A DNA stretch of 7,685 nucleotides from the NCBI GenBank assembly GCA_016844565.1, contig JAENJB010000046.1, forward strand, positions 1-7,685. Direction: 5' to 3'. Every line of letters begins with the position of its first letter. Position 1 is the first letter of the stretch. The notes beneath the pieces were generated by a model that worked only from the letters and a program-made list of their open reading frames with translations, did no database searches and had not been told where the DNA came from. Positions 1 through 6,339 of the stretch are shown piece by piece. The stretch comes from Dehalococcoidia bacterium (GTDB taxonomy: Bacteria; Chloroflexota; Dehalococcoidia; JAENJB01). The translations under genes were made by a program, and so were the position numbers.

Positions 1-52
1 CCTCCGCCATCATGGTCCGCGTTCTGGAGAGTACCTGAACCATAGATAAATT

Positions 53-274
53 ATGAAAACGAAACTCGACCAAGTAATACCAGATGATCTGGCTTCAGCG
101 CTCCGACAAAGTCAGACTATGATCGAGATGTGGGATGGACTGCGTCCGTCCTGCCAGCGCCGTTATGTCAACCTCGTTATAGAGGCCAAGAGACTGGAGG
201 CAAGGAAGCGCAGAATTGAGCGGGTCCTCGAGATGACCGGGGACTACTACCGGCGGCACTATGGGAAATCCTGA
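53..274 (+). CDS. Small YdeI/OmpD-associated (OmdA) domain protein
   Basis: A 73-residue protein that is essentially one C-terminal YdeI/OmdA-type domain. What is seen: an IPDDL segment near residues 9-13, a WDGL..S...RYVN stretch around residues 27-41, then EAKRLEARKRRIERVLEM at about 44-61. This follows the family pattern of PxDLxxAL, a W/F-D-x-L-S-P-S-x-R-R-E-Y segment, then I-EAK-PETR-RRI-K-ML. Full YdeI proteins are roughly 190 residues, so this is the short, single-domain form. The domain is linked by name to bacteriocin or envelope stress protection, but its biochemical role is not established. No membrane segment or signal peptide is visible, so it is probably cytoplasmic. There is no clear Shine-Dalgarno sequence before the ATG. 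Its 3' end overlaps the methyltransferase start by 14 nt, which suggests co-transcription and coupled translation. The family call is from pattern memory; function is unknown. Confidence 0.72.
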   Translation: MKTKLDQVIPDDLASALRQSQTMIEMWDGLRPSCQRRYVNLVIEAKRLEARKRRIERVLEMTGDYYRRHYGKS

Positions 275-902
275 AACCGAAGAACAGGAATACTACTCCC
301 TCACAAAGAAGGCCTTCGACAAGCTGGCTCCCTTCTATGATTTCGTGACGGCGCCTTTCTCAAAGCTACGGGATGATGTGGTGGAGTTCGCCGCTGCCCC
401 GGCTGATTCGAGGATTCTGGATGTCGCCACCGGGACAGGGAAACAGGCCTTTGCCTATGCCAGGAGAGGTTACGATGTCACCGGCATTGACCTGACCGAA
501 GCTATGCTCAGAATAGCCAGGGGGAAGAACAAGTACCCGAAGGTGAGATTCCAGGCTGCCGATGCCACGAAGCTGCCATTCGAGGACCGCAGTTTCGATG
601 TCTCCTGCATCTCCTTCGCCCTCCACGATATGCCTTTGTCCATCCGCGAGAAGGTGCTGAAGGAGATGGTCAGGGTCACCAACCCGGCTGGTACTATAGT
701 TGTCGTTGACTACGGCTTGCCCCAAAATAGGATAGGTAGATTCCTCATCCGCCGGTTCGTCAGCCTCTACGAGGGTAAGTACTACCAGGGGTTCATAAGA
801 GCCGACCTGAGAGCATTGCTGGGGAGCGCGGGCATCGCGATAAAGGAGGAGCGCCGGGCGGTGCTCGGTGCAGCGAGAATCGTGAAGGCGGCAAGAGCCT
901 AG
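261..902 (+). CDS. Class I SAM-dependent methyltransferase (UbiE/Methyltransf_11-like)
   Basis: A 213-residue cytosolic methyltransferase using S-adenosylmethionine. The N-terminal helix region (residues 11-28, with FDKLAPFYDF) resembles UbiE-type enzymes. Motif I is ILDVATGTGK at about 52-61, the acidic residue after beta-2 is D77 in VTGIDL, motif II is AADATKLPF at about 99-107, and the post-motif HDMP lies at 122-125. The C-terminal part (SLYEGKYYQGF, 168-178) is where such enzymes bind their acceptor; nothing in it identifies the substrate. Menaquinone/ubiquinone methyltransferases share this layout, but so do many small-molecule methyltransferases, so a specific role is not called. The start at 261 lies inside the preceding gene and lacks a good ribosome binding site. 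It is kept because the conserved N-terminal helix begins within a dozen residues of it. The stop codon overlaps the stop of the opposing radical SAM gene. Confidence 0.85.
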   Translation: MGNPETEEQEYYSLTKKAFDKLAPFYDFVTAPFSKLRDDVVEFAAAPADSRILDVATGTGKQAFAYARRGYDVTGIDLTEAMLRIARGKNKYPKVRFQAADATKLPFEDRSFDVSCISFALHDMPLSIREKVLKEMVRVTNPAGTIVVVDYGLPQNRIGRFLIRRFVSLYEGKYYQGFIRADLRALLGSAGIAIKEERRAVLGAARIVKAARA

Positions 903-1915
903 TCGGAGGAAAAAGGATGACCGCCCCGTTCGAAGTCGGGGAGATAGTTGTCCGACGCCCCCATCTCCTGCATCCAGCCGTTCTCCAGCCCCAGGTCTTC
1001 CACCAGCTTAAGCACCACCTCGTGTTCCGCCGCCGAGATGGTCCGCGAGAGCAGGGGATACCGCAGCGCGCGGTGCTGCGGAGAGTACTGGGACATGATG
1101 CTCACAGTCACCGTCGGAGAAAGCTCAGTGGCCAGCCATGCCAGTGACTCCTCGCTGCCCGCCAACCCATTGGGCAGGATGAGGTGGCGCACAATCAGCC
1201 CTCGCCGTGTTACGCCGAATTCGTCCATCACCAGGTCACCCACCTGCCGGTACATCTCTTTGATAGCCTGCCTGGCATGGACGACATAGTCCGGAGCAGC
1301 TGAGAACTTCCCGGCCCAGGTATCAGAGGAGTATCTCAAGTCGGGCAGGTAGATATCTATTACACCGTCCAGCTCCTTCAAAGAAGCGAGCGAGTCGTAG
1401 CCGCTGCTGTTGTATATGAGCGGCACGCGGAGCCCCATGGGCACAGCCTCCAGGACCGCCCGCACCAATTGAGGAACCATGTGCGAGGGCGAAACGAAAT
1501 TGATATTGTGGCAGCCCAGGACATTCTGGAGATAGAGCATCTTGTCCGCCAGGGCATGGCAGTCCATCGCCTTCGACTTCTGCCTCTTCCAGCTCTGGCT
1601 TATCTGATGGTTCTGGCAGTAGACGCACCTCATGTTGCAGTTGCCGAAGAATACGGTCCCCGACCCCCTGCTTCCCGAGATGGGAGGCTCCTCCCCCTGA
1701 TGGGCGCACACCGACGAGACTACGGGCAGACGCCCCGAGCGGCAGTAACCGAGTTCGCCTTGCAGCCGATTGTCGCCGCACTTCCGCGGACAAATGTCGC
1801 AGGAGGCCAAGCGCGCTTCAAGAGCTGCGGCCCGCCGCGCCAGTTCGCCCGAGCGATAAAGAGAGAGATAGGCCGGCCCTGTTGACAACGCAGGAGTCAC
1901 TAAGATAGGTAACAC
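899..1915 (-). CDS. PflX-like radical SAM protein (COG1313 type)
   Basis: A 338-residue radical SAM protein. The SAM-cluster motif CxxxCxxC is C93-NMR-C97-VY-C100, preceded by the GSRGSGTVFF segment (81-90) typical of PflX-like proteins related to pyruvate formate-lyase activases. Upstream is a second cysteine group, C39, C42, C46 and C58, with C70 nearby, consistent with an additional Fe-S site. NFVSPSHM (about 139-146) and DIYLPDLRY also fit the family. The family is predicted to make a 5'-deoxyadenosyl radical; the target is not known, and no partner glycyl radical enzyme is in the window. The longest frame starts at a GTG (1915) without a Shine-Dalgarno sequence. A GTG at 1900 and a TTG at 1888 are alternatives, and family similarity begins near residue 14. 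The gene lies 121 nt after the permease on the same strand, with a repeat between, so it may or may not be read from the transporter transcript. Confidence 0.85.
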   Translation of the reverse strand: MLPILVTPALSTGPAYLSLYRSGELARRAAALEARLASCDICPRKCGDNRLQGELGYCRSGRLPVVSSVCAHQGEEPPISGSRGSGTVFFGNCNMRCVYCQNHQISQSWKRQKSKAMDCHALADKMLYLQNVLGCHNINFVSPSHMVPQLVRAVLEAVPMGLRVPLIYNSSGYDSLASLKELDGVIDIYLPDLRYSSDTWAGKFSAAPDYVVHARQAIKEMYRQVGDLVMDEFGVTRRGLIVRHLILPNGLAGSEESLAWLATELSPTVTVSIMSQYSPQHRALRYPLLSRTISAAEHEVVLKLVEDLGLENGWMQEMGASDNYLPDFERGGHPFSSD

Positions 1916-1938
1916 AGCAGAATCCAGTTTGCTTTCAT
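1900..1938 (-). other. Possible 12-codon leader ORF overlapping the radical SAM start
   Basis: A minus-strand ORF (MKANWILLCYLS) begins with ATG at 1938, right after a GGGGGAAG purine tract. It ends with TAG at 1902-1900, whose last base is the first base of an in-frame GTG (1900-1898) of the radical SAM gene. This TAGTG overlap is the usual geometry of translational coupling. The ATG and purine tract are part of the right end of the 84-bp repeat. Twelve codons carry no coding evidence of their own, so this is a hypothesis about translation initiation, not a confident gene. Confidence 0.25.
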
Positions 1939-2018
1939 TCTTCCCCCTCTCTCTAGTTCTCTCCCTCCAGGGGAGAGGGATAGAGCCTGCCCTGAGCTTG
2001 CCGAAGGGGTGAGGATGA
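1935..2018. repeat. 84-bp palindromic intergenic repeat with imperfect terminal inverted repeats
   Basis: The ends TCATTCTTCCCCC (1935-1947) and GGGGTGAGGATGA (2006-2018) are inverted copies matching at 10 of 13 positions. Inside is a perfect 7-bp stem, CTCTCCC (1959-1965) with GGGAGAG (1971-1977), around a 5-nt loop. The segment 1983-2008 is a 26-bp unit found again at 5081-5106. No coding capacity for a transposase exists, so it is a MITE/REP-like non-autonomous element or its remnant. It fills most of the permease to radical SAM gap. Its hairpin could also serve as a transcript end for the permease, but no T-run follows it on the minus strand. Confidence 0.6.
1983..2008 (+). repeat. 26-bp dispersed repeat unit, copy 1
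   Basis: This copy reads GAGCCTGCCCTGAG followed by CTTGCCGAAGGG. It matches copy 2 (5081-5106) at 24 of 26 bases; the two differences are in the middle, at the fifteenth and seventeenth bases. The CCCT and AGGG blocks can pair as a short stem. It lies inside the 84-bp repeat, just internal to its right end. Confidence 0.7.
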
Positions 2019-2036
2019 AGTATGTGCTGACGGCTG

Positions 2037-3716
2037 TTACTCGATATCTCGCCGCGCCCCCAGCGACTGCGCCGCGATGGCGCCCATGATCGCCAATGCC
2101 ACGATCATCAGCCCTATCACCGTCCCGCTCTCCTGGGCGCCACCCAACCAGTAGTCCAGCATCAGCGTGGAGAGCACCCGTGACTTGGGAGAATACAGCA
2201 AGACCACCGTCGCCAGGTCTCTGATGGCTGCCTGAAACATGATTACGCCCACAGAGATCAGGGCAGGCTTGAGCAATGGCACCATAATCTGACGCATAGA
2301 ATACGCCCACGAGGCTCCGTGCACCCGGGCGCTCTCCTCCAGTTCCTTGCCCACCTGCATCATACTGGCGTTCATGATTCGCATGCCCATGGGCATCTGC
2401 GCCACCACAATGGCCAGCATCATCAGCCACAACGTACCATAGAGAACAAACGGTAATCGTACGCCACCCACATACGCCCAGAGTATGCCCATCGCCAGTA
2501 CCAGACCGGGGACCGACCAGGGAAGCCACGATAGGAAATCCAGTTCCCCCCTGCCCGGATATCTGGTCCGCACCACCACATAGCTGAGCACCATGTACAG
2601 CAACATGCCACTCAGCGCCACACCCATGCCCAGCAGAAAGGTGTTCTTCACCGACGTCAGGAGAGCGCTATCGTGCAGCACCTTTATCCAGTTGGCGTAG
2701 GTAAACCACTCGCCGCGGAAGAGGCCGAAGTATCTCATGAAAGAGCCCAACACCAGCACGCTGAGGGGCAGGATGGTGCTCACCAGAATATAGACGATGA
2801 ACATGGTCAGCACCACGGGCTTCCACCTGCCCAGAGGCACCGTGCGGACGTTGAAGCCGCGACCGGTCACCGTAGTGTATTCCCTGTGGCCGATCATGTA
2901 TCGATAAAAGAAGATGAGAAGAAAGATGATGACCATGAAGACGGCGGTCAGTGCCATGGCCGGCGGATAGCGGGCGGGCTCGTAGTGAACCATCTCATAT
3001 ATCTTGGTAGTGAACACGTATATCCCCTGGGGCACGCCGAGTATCAGCTCGACCTCAAACGATTCCAGGGACTTGATGAAACCCAGGATAGTTGCTCCAA
3101 GAATGGAAGGCAACAACACCGGGACGGTGATACGGAGAACGCTACTCAGACCTCCCGCCCCACACATCCTCGCCGATTCCTCGAGGGAAGCGTCCATCCT
3201 CTTGAAAGCAGGCGCTATCATAATCAACCTTATGGCAGTGCCGAAGAAGGTATGACTCCAGATTATGCCCCCAAATGAGAAGATGTTGAACAGCGGGCCG
3301 TTCACCAAAGGCAGCTCCATCAAGGCTTTATTGAGGAGGCCGTAGTGAGGAGACAAGAGCAACACCCAAGCCATGGTCATGGGCATCAGGGGCAGGAAAA
3401 AGGGCAGCCACAACATCACTTCAATCGAGCGCTTGAACGGCAGGTCCGTCCGGACCAGAACCCAGGCGAAGAAAACGGCAAGCGCGGACGCAATAAGTGT
3501 TCTAGCGGTTGCAAGCCAAAAAGTGGTACCCAGGGCTTTGTAGATGCTGGGATCGGAATAGGCTTCGGCATACCCTTTCAGGGTGAAGAAGCCCGGCACT
3601 CCCGGCGCATCGCTCCGGAAGCTGCCATAGAAGATCATAAGCAGAGGATAAAGCACCAATACCCCAATCACCAGAAACAAGAAGGCCATGAGGTAGGTGG
3701 AGCGCTCTAACCGCAT
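2037..3716 (-). CDS. Double-domain ABC transporter permease, iron(III)/thiamine type (FbpB/SfuB-like)
   Basis: A 559-residue inner-membrane protein with two tandem BPD_transp_1 permease domains and about 12 predicted helices. The first half is roughly residues 10-275, the second roughly 298-550. Each half carries the EAA loop that contacts the ATPase: EESARMCGAGG..ITVP at about 179-199, and EESARVHGASW..IMVP at about 460-480. The length and the fused double domain match permeases of the ferric iron, thiamine and 2-aminoethylphosphonate importers, which normally pair with one binding protein and one ATPase. The frame is open up to a TTG at 3746, but the ATG at 3716 is preferred because AAGGA precedes it by 5 nt and the protein then starts just before the first helix. 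It follows the last of the tandem binding protein genes by 156 nt, with a strong hairpin between. No ATPase gene follows it; the next gene is the radical SAM protein. Substrate is not deduced. Confidence 0.92.
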   Translation of the reverse strand: MRLERSTYLMAFLFLVIGVLVLYPLLMIFYGSFRSDAPGVPGFFTLKGYAEAYSDPSIYKALGTTFWLATARTLIASALAVFFAWVLVRTDLPFKRSIEVMLWLPFFLPLMPMTMAWVLLLSPHYGLLNKALMELPLVNGPLFNIFSFGGIIWSHTFFGTAIRLIMIAPAFKRMDASLEESARMCGAGGLSSVLRITVPVLLPSILGATILGFIKSLESFEVELILGVPQGIYVFTTKIYEMVHYEPARYPPAMALTAVFMVIIFLLIFFYRYMIGHREYTTVTGRGFNVRTVPLGRWKPVVLTMFIVYILVSTILPLSVLVLGSFMRYFGLFRGEWFTYANWIKVLHDSALLTSVKNTFLLGMGVALSGMLLYMVLSYVVVRTRYPGRGELDFLSWLPWSVPGLVLAMGILWAYVGGVRLPFVLYGTLWLMMLAIVVAQMPMGMRIMNASMMQVGKELEESARVHGASWAYSMRQIMVPLLKPALISVGVIMFQAAIRDLATVVLLYSPKSRVLSTLMLDYWLGGAQESGTVIGLMIVALAIMGAIAAQSLGARRDIE

Positions 3717-3719
3717 TCT

Positions 3720-3726
3720 CTTCCTT
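3720..3726 (-). promoter_or_regulatory. Ribosome binding site that sets the permease start
   Basis: AAGGAAG on the minus strand lies a few bases upstream of the ATG at 3716, whereas the TTG at 3746 has no purine-rich tract in front of it; the hairpin ends right next to that TTG. This makes the 559-residue product the preferred reading. Confidence 0.7.
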
Positions 3727-3748
3727 TCCAGAAGATTGAGGCACAAAA

Positions 3749-3806
3749 GGAGCTGTGGGCCACATCTTCGTCATTATGACAAAGAGGGGCAGTGGCCCAC
3801 AGCTCC
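3749..3806 (-). terminator. Strong hairpin between binding protein and permease genes (attenuator or mRNA stabiliser)
   Basis: GGAGCTGTGGGCCAC (3749-3763) and GTGGCCCACAGCTCC (3792-3806) form a perfect 15-bp stem. An inner stem continues it, GTCAT/ATGAC flanked by TCTT/AAGA (3765-3785), after an asymmetric internal loop. On the minus strand the stem is followed directly by TTTT (3748-3745). It begins 66 nt after the binding protein stop codon and ends 32 nt before the permease ATG. The short T-run suggests incomplete termination. Such hairpins downstream of binding protein genes (the malE-malF arrangement is the known example) raise receptor over permease output by stabilising the upstream mRNA or by partial termination. 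Structure is seen; role is inferred. Confidence 0.7.
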
Positions 3807-3872
3807 GACATTCCTCAGTTTCCGAGACTATTCGTCCGTTTCAAGAGCAAGGCCCCGCTGTTCCCATCCGGC

Positions 3873-4985
3873 TCACTTTCCGAAGACGTTCTTGGCGAAC
3901 TCGGCAGCCTTCTTGGAGGCCTCCGGATCCAGATTGTTGGGCGGCTCCATAACGGTGAAGGTCCCGGCATTCAGCTCCGGAATCTTCATCCAGTCCTCCA
4001 CAACGTCATTCCTTATAGTGTAGTTCCCCAGAGCTTTACCTACGACTATCTGACCTTCCTTGCTAAACAGCCAGTTGAGGAATACCAGCGACGCATTGGG
4101 GTGAGGCCCGTTCTTAACCATGACTACACCATTCAGATAGTAAGAAGTACCTTCTTTCAAATGTACTATCTGTAACGGTGCCCCTGCCCGTATGGCCACC
4201 ACCGTCCGCGAGAAAGCCGGGAAGAGGACCAGCGCCTTCTCTCCGTAGACCACCTGATTGACTGCCAGGTCGTACCTCACCTGCATCGTTATGCGCTGGG
4301 CGGCCATCTTCTTCCAAAAGTCCTCGCCGAGCGGCATGAAGACCCAGACTCCCGAGGCCCCGGGCCCGCTCCCTGTCCGCGGGTCGGTCATGACTATCCT
4401 GTCCCTCCACTTGGGGTCAAGCAGGTCGTTCCACGCGGTAATCTCACCCTTCTTCACCAAATCGGTGTTAATTACCACAGATGGAGTAACGCCCGTGCCG
4501 GAAACATAGACACTGTTCGTGGGATCATACTTGCCGGGATATATTTTCCATACATCCTTCTCCCCAAGGGACGGCAGAGCAGAGGTGACCGGCTGCCCGA
4601 AGCCAGCTTGCGAGGTGTTCGTCTGGTTAGTCCAACCACCGGTGAACACATCAGCCACGTAGGCCTTCGCCCGCTGCTCCGTCGCAATCTTCAACTCCAG
4701 ATCCCCACCTTGTCCTCCGATCGTCTCCAGCTTTATCCCGTACTTGCTCATCCCCGTTTTCATCGCCTCACCCGCCTCCGCCGCCCATGTGCTGTAAAGC
4801 GTCAAGGTGCCTTCCTTCTTGGCTGCCTCCAGCACCTTATCCCACTCACCCAGGGATGGGGCAGGTGACGGCGCCGTGGGCGCCGTGGGAGTCGGGGACG
4901 GCGATGGCGCTGCCTTAGGTGCACACGCGCCCAGAACAAGTACCAACACCAAGAATAAAGTCCCCAGCATTACTGGCCTTTTCAT
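3873..4985 (-). CDS. Extracellular solute-binding lipoprotein of an iron(III)-type ABC importer (paralogue nearest the permease)
   Basis: A 370-residue receptor for the adjacent permease. Residues 1-20 are a lipoprotein signal peptide with lipobox LGAC, giving lipidated C21. A Pro/Ser/Thr/Ala linker covers about 25-45 and the mature domain starts at EWDK (47-50). Family 1/6-type binding protein features follow: EGT.TLYST (58-66), GGWTNQ (116-121), GVTPSVVINTDLV (165-177), the DPRTGSGPGASG loop (201-212), KEGTSYY (277-283) and HPNASLVFLNWLFSKEGQ (295-312), the last typical of COG1840-like receptors. The start is supported by AAGGAGG 8 nt upstream of the ATG. It is closer by eye to the 6418-7551 paralogue than to 5197-6324; over the stretch from ITAWN to GASG (182-212) it matches them at 26 and 24 of 31 residues. 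Substrate is not deduced; iron(III) is only the family default. Confidence 0.92.
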   Translation of the reverse strand: MKRPVMLGTLFLVLVLVLGACAPKAAPSPSPTPTAPTAPSPAPSLGEWDKVLEAAKKEGTLTLYSTWAAEAGEAMKTGMSKYGIKLETIGGQGGDLELKIATEQRAKAYVADVFTGGWTNQTNTSQAGFGQPVTSALPSLGEKDVWKIYPGKYDPTNSVYVSGTGVTPSVVINTDLVKKGEITAWNDLLDPKWRDRIVMTDPRTGSGPGASGVWVFMPLGEDFWKKMAAQRITMQVRYDLAVNQVVYGEKALVLFPAFSRTVVAIRAGAPLQIVHLKEGTSYYLNGVVMVKNGPHPNASLVFLNWLFSKEGQIVVGKALGNYTIRNDVVEDWMKIPELNAGTFTVMEPPNNLDPEASKKAAEFAKNVFGK

Positions 4986-5050
4986 CTCGTGTTCCTCCTT
5001 TTATCCAAATATCCAAGCCCTATCAAGACAGCGTTTATTAATCTGTTCTG

Positions 5051-5174
5051 TCATTGCGAGCCCTTCGCCAGATTGGCTCAGAGCCTGCCCTGAGTTCGCC
5101 GAAGGGATAAACTCCGCGAAGCAATCTCACCCCTTGACTTTAGATTGCTTCGTCGCTTACGCTCCTCGCAATGA
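5051..5174. mobile_element. 124-bp MITE-like palindromic element between two binding protein genes
   Basis: The ends are perfect 10-bp terminal inverted repeats, TCATTGCGAG (5051-5060) and CTCGCAATGA (5165-5174). Inside, CGAAGCAATCT (5117-5127) and AGATTGCTTCG (5142-5152) form a perfect 11-bp stem with a 14-nt loop. CCCTTCG (5061-5067) and CGAAGGG (5100-5106) form another 7-bp stem enclosing the 26-bp unit at 5081-5106. There is no coding capacity, so it is non-autonomous. Similar TCATTGCGAG/GAAGCAATCT repeats are, from general knowledge, dispersed in many bacterial genomes. It lies 22 nt after the stop of the 5197-6324 gene. No target site duplication is evident at its edges. Confidence 0.75.
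5081..5106 (+). repeat. 26-bp dispersed repeat unit, copy 2
   Basis: This copy reads GAGCCTGCCCTGAG followed by TTCGCCGAAGGG and is 24/26 identical to 1983-2008 in the same orientation. It sits in the left arm of the 124-bp MITE-like element, an element not otherwise similar to the one hosting copy 1. Confidence 0.7.
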
Positions 5175-5196
5175 AAAGCTAAACAACTCATCTGTC

Positions 5197-6324
5197 CTAC
5201 CGGGCCCCGAATATCTTCTTGGAGAACTCCACCGCCTTCGCATTGCCCTCAATGTCTATGTTATTGGGCGGCTCCAACGCCTTGAAGTTCTCCGGGAATA
5301 GCTCCTTAACAGCTATCCAGCTATCCTTCACATCCTTTCGGAGGGTGTAGAGATTGGCCGTCCTACCTATGGCCTCCTGCCCCTCCTTGCTGAACATCCA
5401 GTCGAGGAAGACCAGGGCGGCGTTGGGGTGCGGCGCGTTCTTGATCAATGCCACTCCGGTGACATAGTAGGATGTGCCCTCTTTGAAGTGCACGATCCTG
5501 AGGGGCGCCCCCGCCCTGATGGCGGCCGTGACCCTCAAGAAGTTAGGAAAGATGGCAAGCAGTTTCTCGCCTGAGACGGTCTGCTGGGTTGGAATCTCTG
5601 GGTTCACCTGCAGGTTCGGCCGCTGTGCGGCTATCTTCTTCCAGAATTCCTCACCCAGTGTCATCCAGGCAAAGAAGCCTGATGTCCCCGGCCCGGTGCC
5701 AGAACGGGGGTCAGTCATCACCATCCTGTCCCGGTACTTGGCGTCGAGAAGGTCGTTCCACGATGTAATTTCGCCCTCCCTGACCAAGTCGGAGTTGACG
5801 ATGATGGAAGGGGTGATCCCGTTGCCGTAAACGATGGCCTGCTTGGTGGGATCGAATCTGAAGGGGTCGAGCTTGAACACATCCTTGTTGGCGAAAGACG
5901 GCAGGTCCACAGCGAGCGGCTGCCCGAACCCGGCCTGCACCACCTCGACCTGGGTGGTGTAGCCGCCGGTCATCAGATCGGCCACATTGGCCCTCGCCCG
6001 CTGCTCGGTTGTTATTCTATTCGCCAGCTCCCCTCCACTGCCGCCGATGGTCTCCACTTTGATGCCCAGCTTGTCCATTGCCGCCTTCGAGGCGTCACGC
6101 AGTTGGACCGCGCTTGTGCTGTAGATCGTGACGGTGCCCTCTTTCCTGGCTGCGGCCAGTATCTTGTCCCATTCACCTTGCGGCGCGGCTGGCGCCGGAG
6201 ACGCCGTCTGACCGGGTGCCGGCGACGGTGCCGGCGTGGGCGCCGGAGCTGCCTTGGGCGCGCACGCCCCCACAATCAGCACCAGCGCCAGAAATAAGGC
6301 TCCAAGAACAATAAACCTCTTCAT
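5197..6324 (-). CDS. Extracellular solute-binding lipoprotein, iron(III)-type (most divergent paralogue)
   Basis: A 375-residue lipoprotein receptor. The signal peptide ends in lipobox VGAC with C21 lipidated, the linker (about 25-49) is Pro/Ala-rich, and the mature domain begins with EWDK (51-54). The family segments are all present: KEGTVTIYST (61-70), GGYTTQ (120-125), GITPSIIVNSDL (169-180), DPRSGTGPGTSG (205-216), RAGAPL (270-275), KEGTSYY (281-287) and FSKEGQ (311-316). The region 236-253 differs clearly from both sister proteins (NPEIPTQQ in place of their aromatic-containing versions), as does GGYTTQ versus GGWTNQ, so a somewhat different ligand is possible. The open frame extends to 6411, but the ATG at 6324 has a strong AAGGAGGT 7 nt ahead and places the signal peptide at the N-terminus; the ATG at 6330 would be too close to it. 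It follows the 6418-7551 gene after 93 nt and precedes the MITE-like element. Confidence 0.92.
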   Translation of the reverse strand: MKRFIVLGALFLALVLIVGACAPKAAPAPTPAPSPAPGQTASPAPAAPQGEWDKILAAARKEGTVTIYSTSAVQLRDASKAAMDKLGIKVETIGGSGGELANRITTEQRARANVADLMTGGYTTQVEVVQAGFGQPLAVDLPSFANKDVFKLDPFRFDPTKQAIVYGNGITPSIIVNSDLVREGEITSWNDLLDAKYRDRMVMTDPRSGTGPGTSGFFAWMTLGEEFWKKIAAQRPNLQVNPEIPTQQTVSGEKLLAIFPNFLRVTAAIRAGAPLRIVHFKEGTSYYVTGVALIKNAPHPNAALVFLDWMFSKEGQEAIGRTANLYTLRKDVKDSWIAVKELFPENFKALEPPNNIDIEGNAKAVEFSKKIFGAR

Positions 6325-6331
6325 TTTCATT

Positions 6332-6339
6332 ACCTCCTT
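6332..6339 (-). promoter_or_regulatory. Strong Shine-Dalgarno sequence that sets the start at 6324
   Basis: AAGGAGGT on the minus strand is followed by two in-frame ATGs. The first (6330) is only 1 nt from it, too close to be used; the second (6324) is 7 nt away. This rejects the longer 404-residue reading. Confidence 0.8.

Noticed and set aside
1..38. Short open stretch ending in TGA (SAIMVRVLEST), possibly the end of an upstream plus-strand gene
   Set aside because: All three plus frames are open for 38 or more bases here, so there is no coding evidence; family not recognisable from 11 residues.
2673..3278. Plus-strand open frames of 80-200 codons opposite the permease and receptor genes
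   Set aside because: His/Gln/Arg/Pro-rich shadow translations of well supported minus-strand genes, with no recognisable domain.
3717..3746. Extra N-terminal 10 codons of the permease from TTG at 3746
   Set aside because: No ribosome binding site, start adjoins the hairpin, and the ATG at 3716 has a good purine tract at proper spacing.
4994..5030. Possible promoter upstream of the 3873-4985 gene (TTGATA with a weak GATAAA)
   Set aside because: Spacing is about 15 nt and the -10 box would adjoin the ribosome binding site, so a transcript could not carry it.
5051..5174. CRISPR or tRNA origin for the palindromic segment between receptor genes
   Set aside because: Only one unit is present, without repeated spacers, and the fold is a set of nested hairpins, not a cloverleaf with tRNA landmarks.
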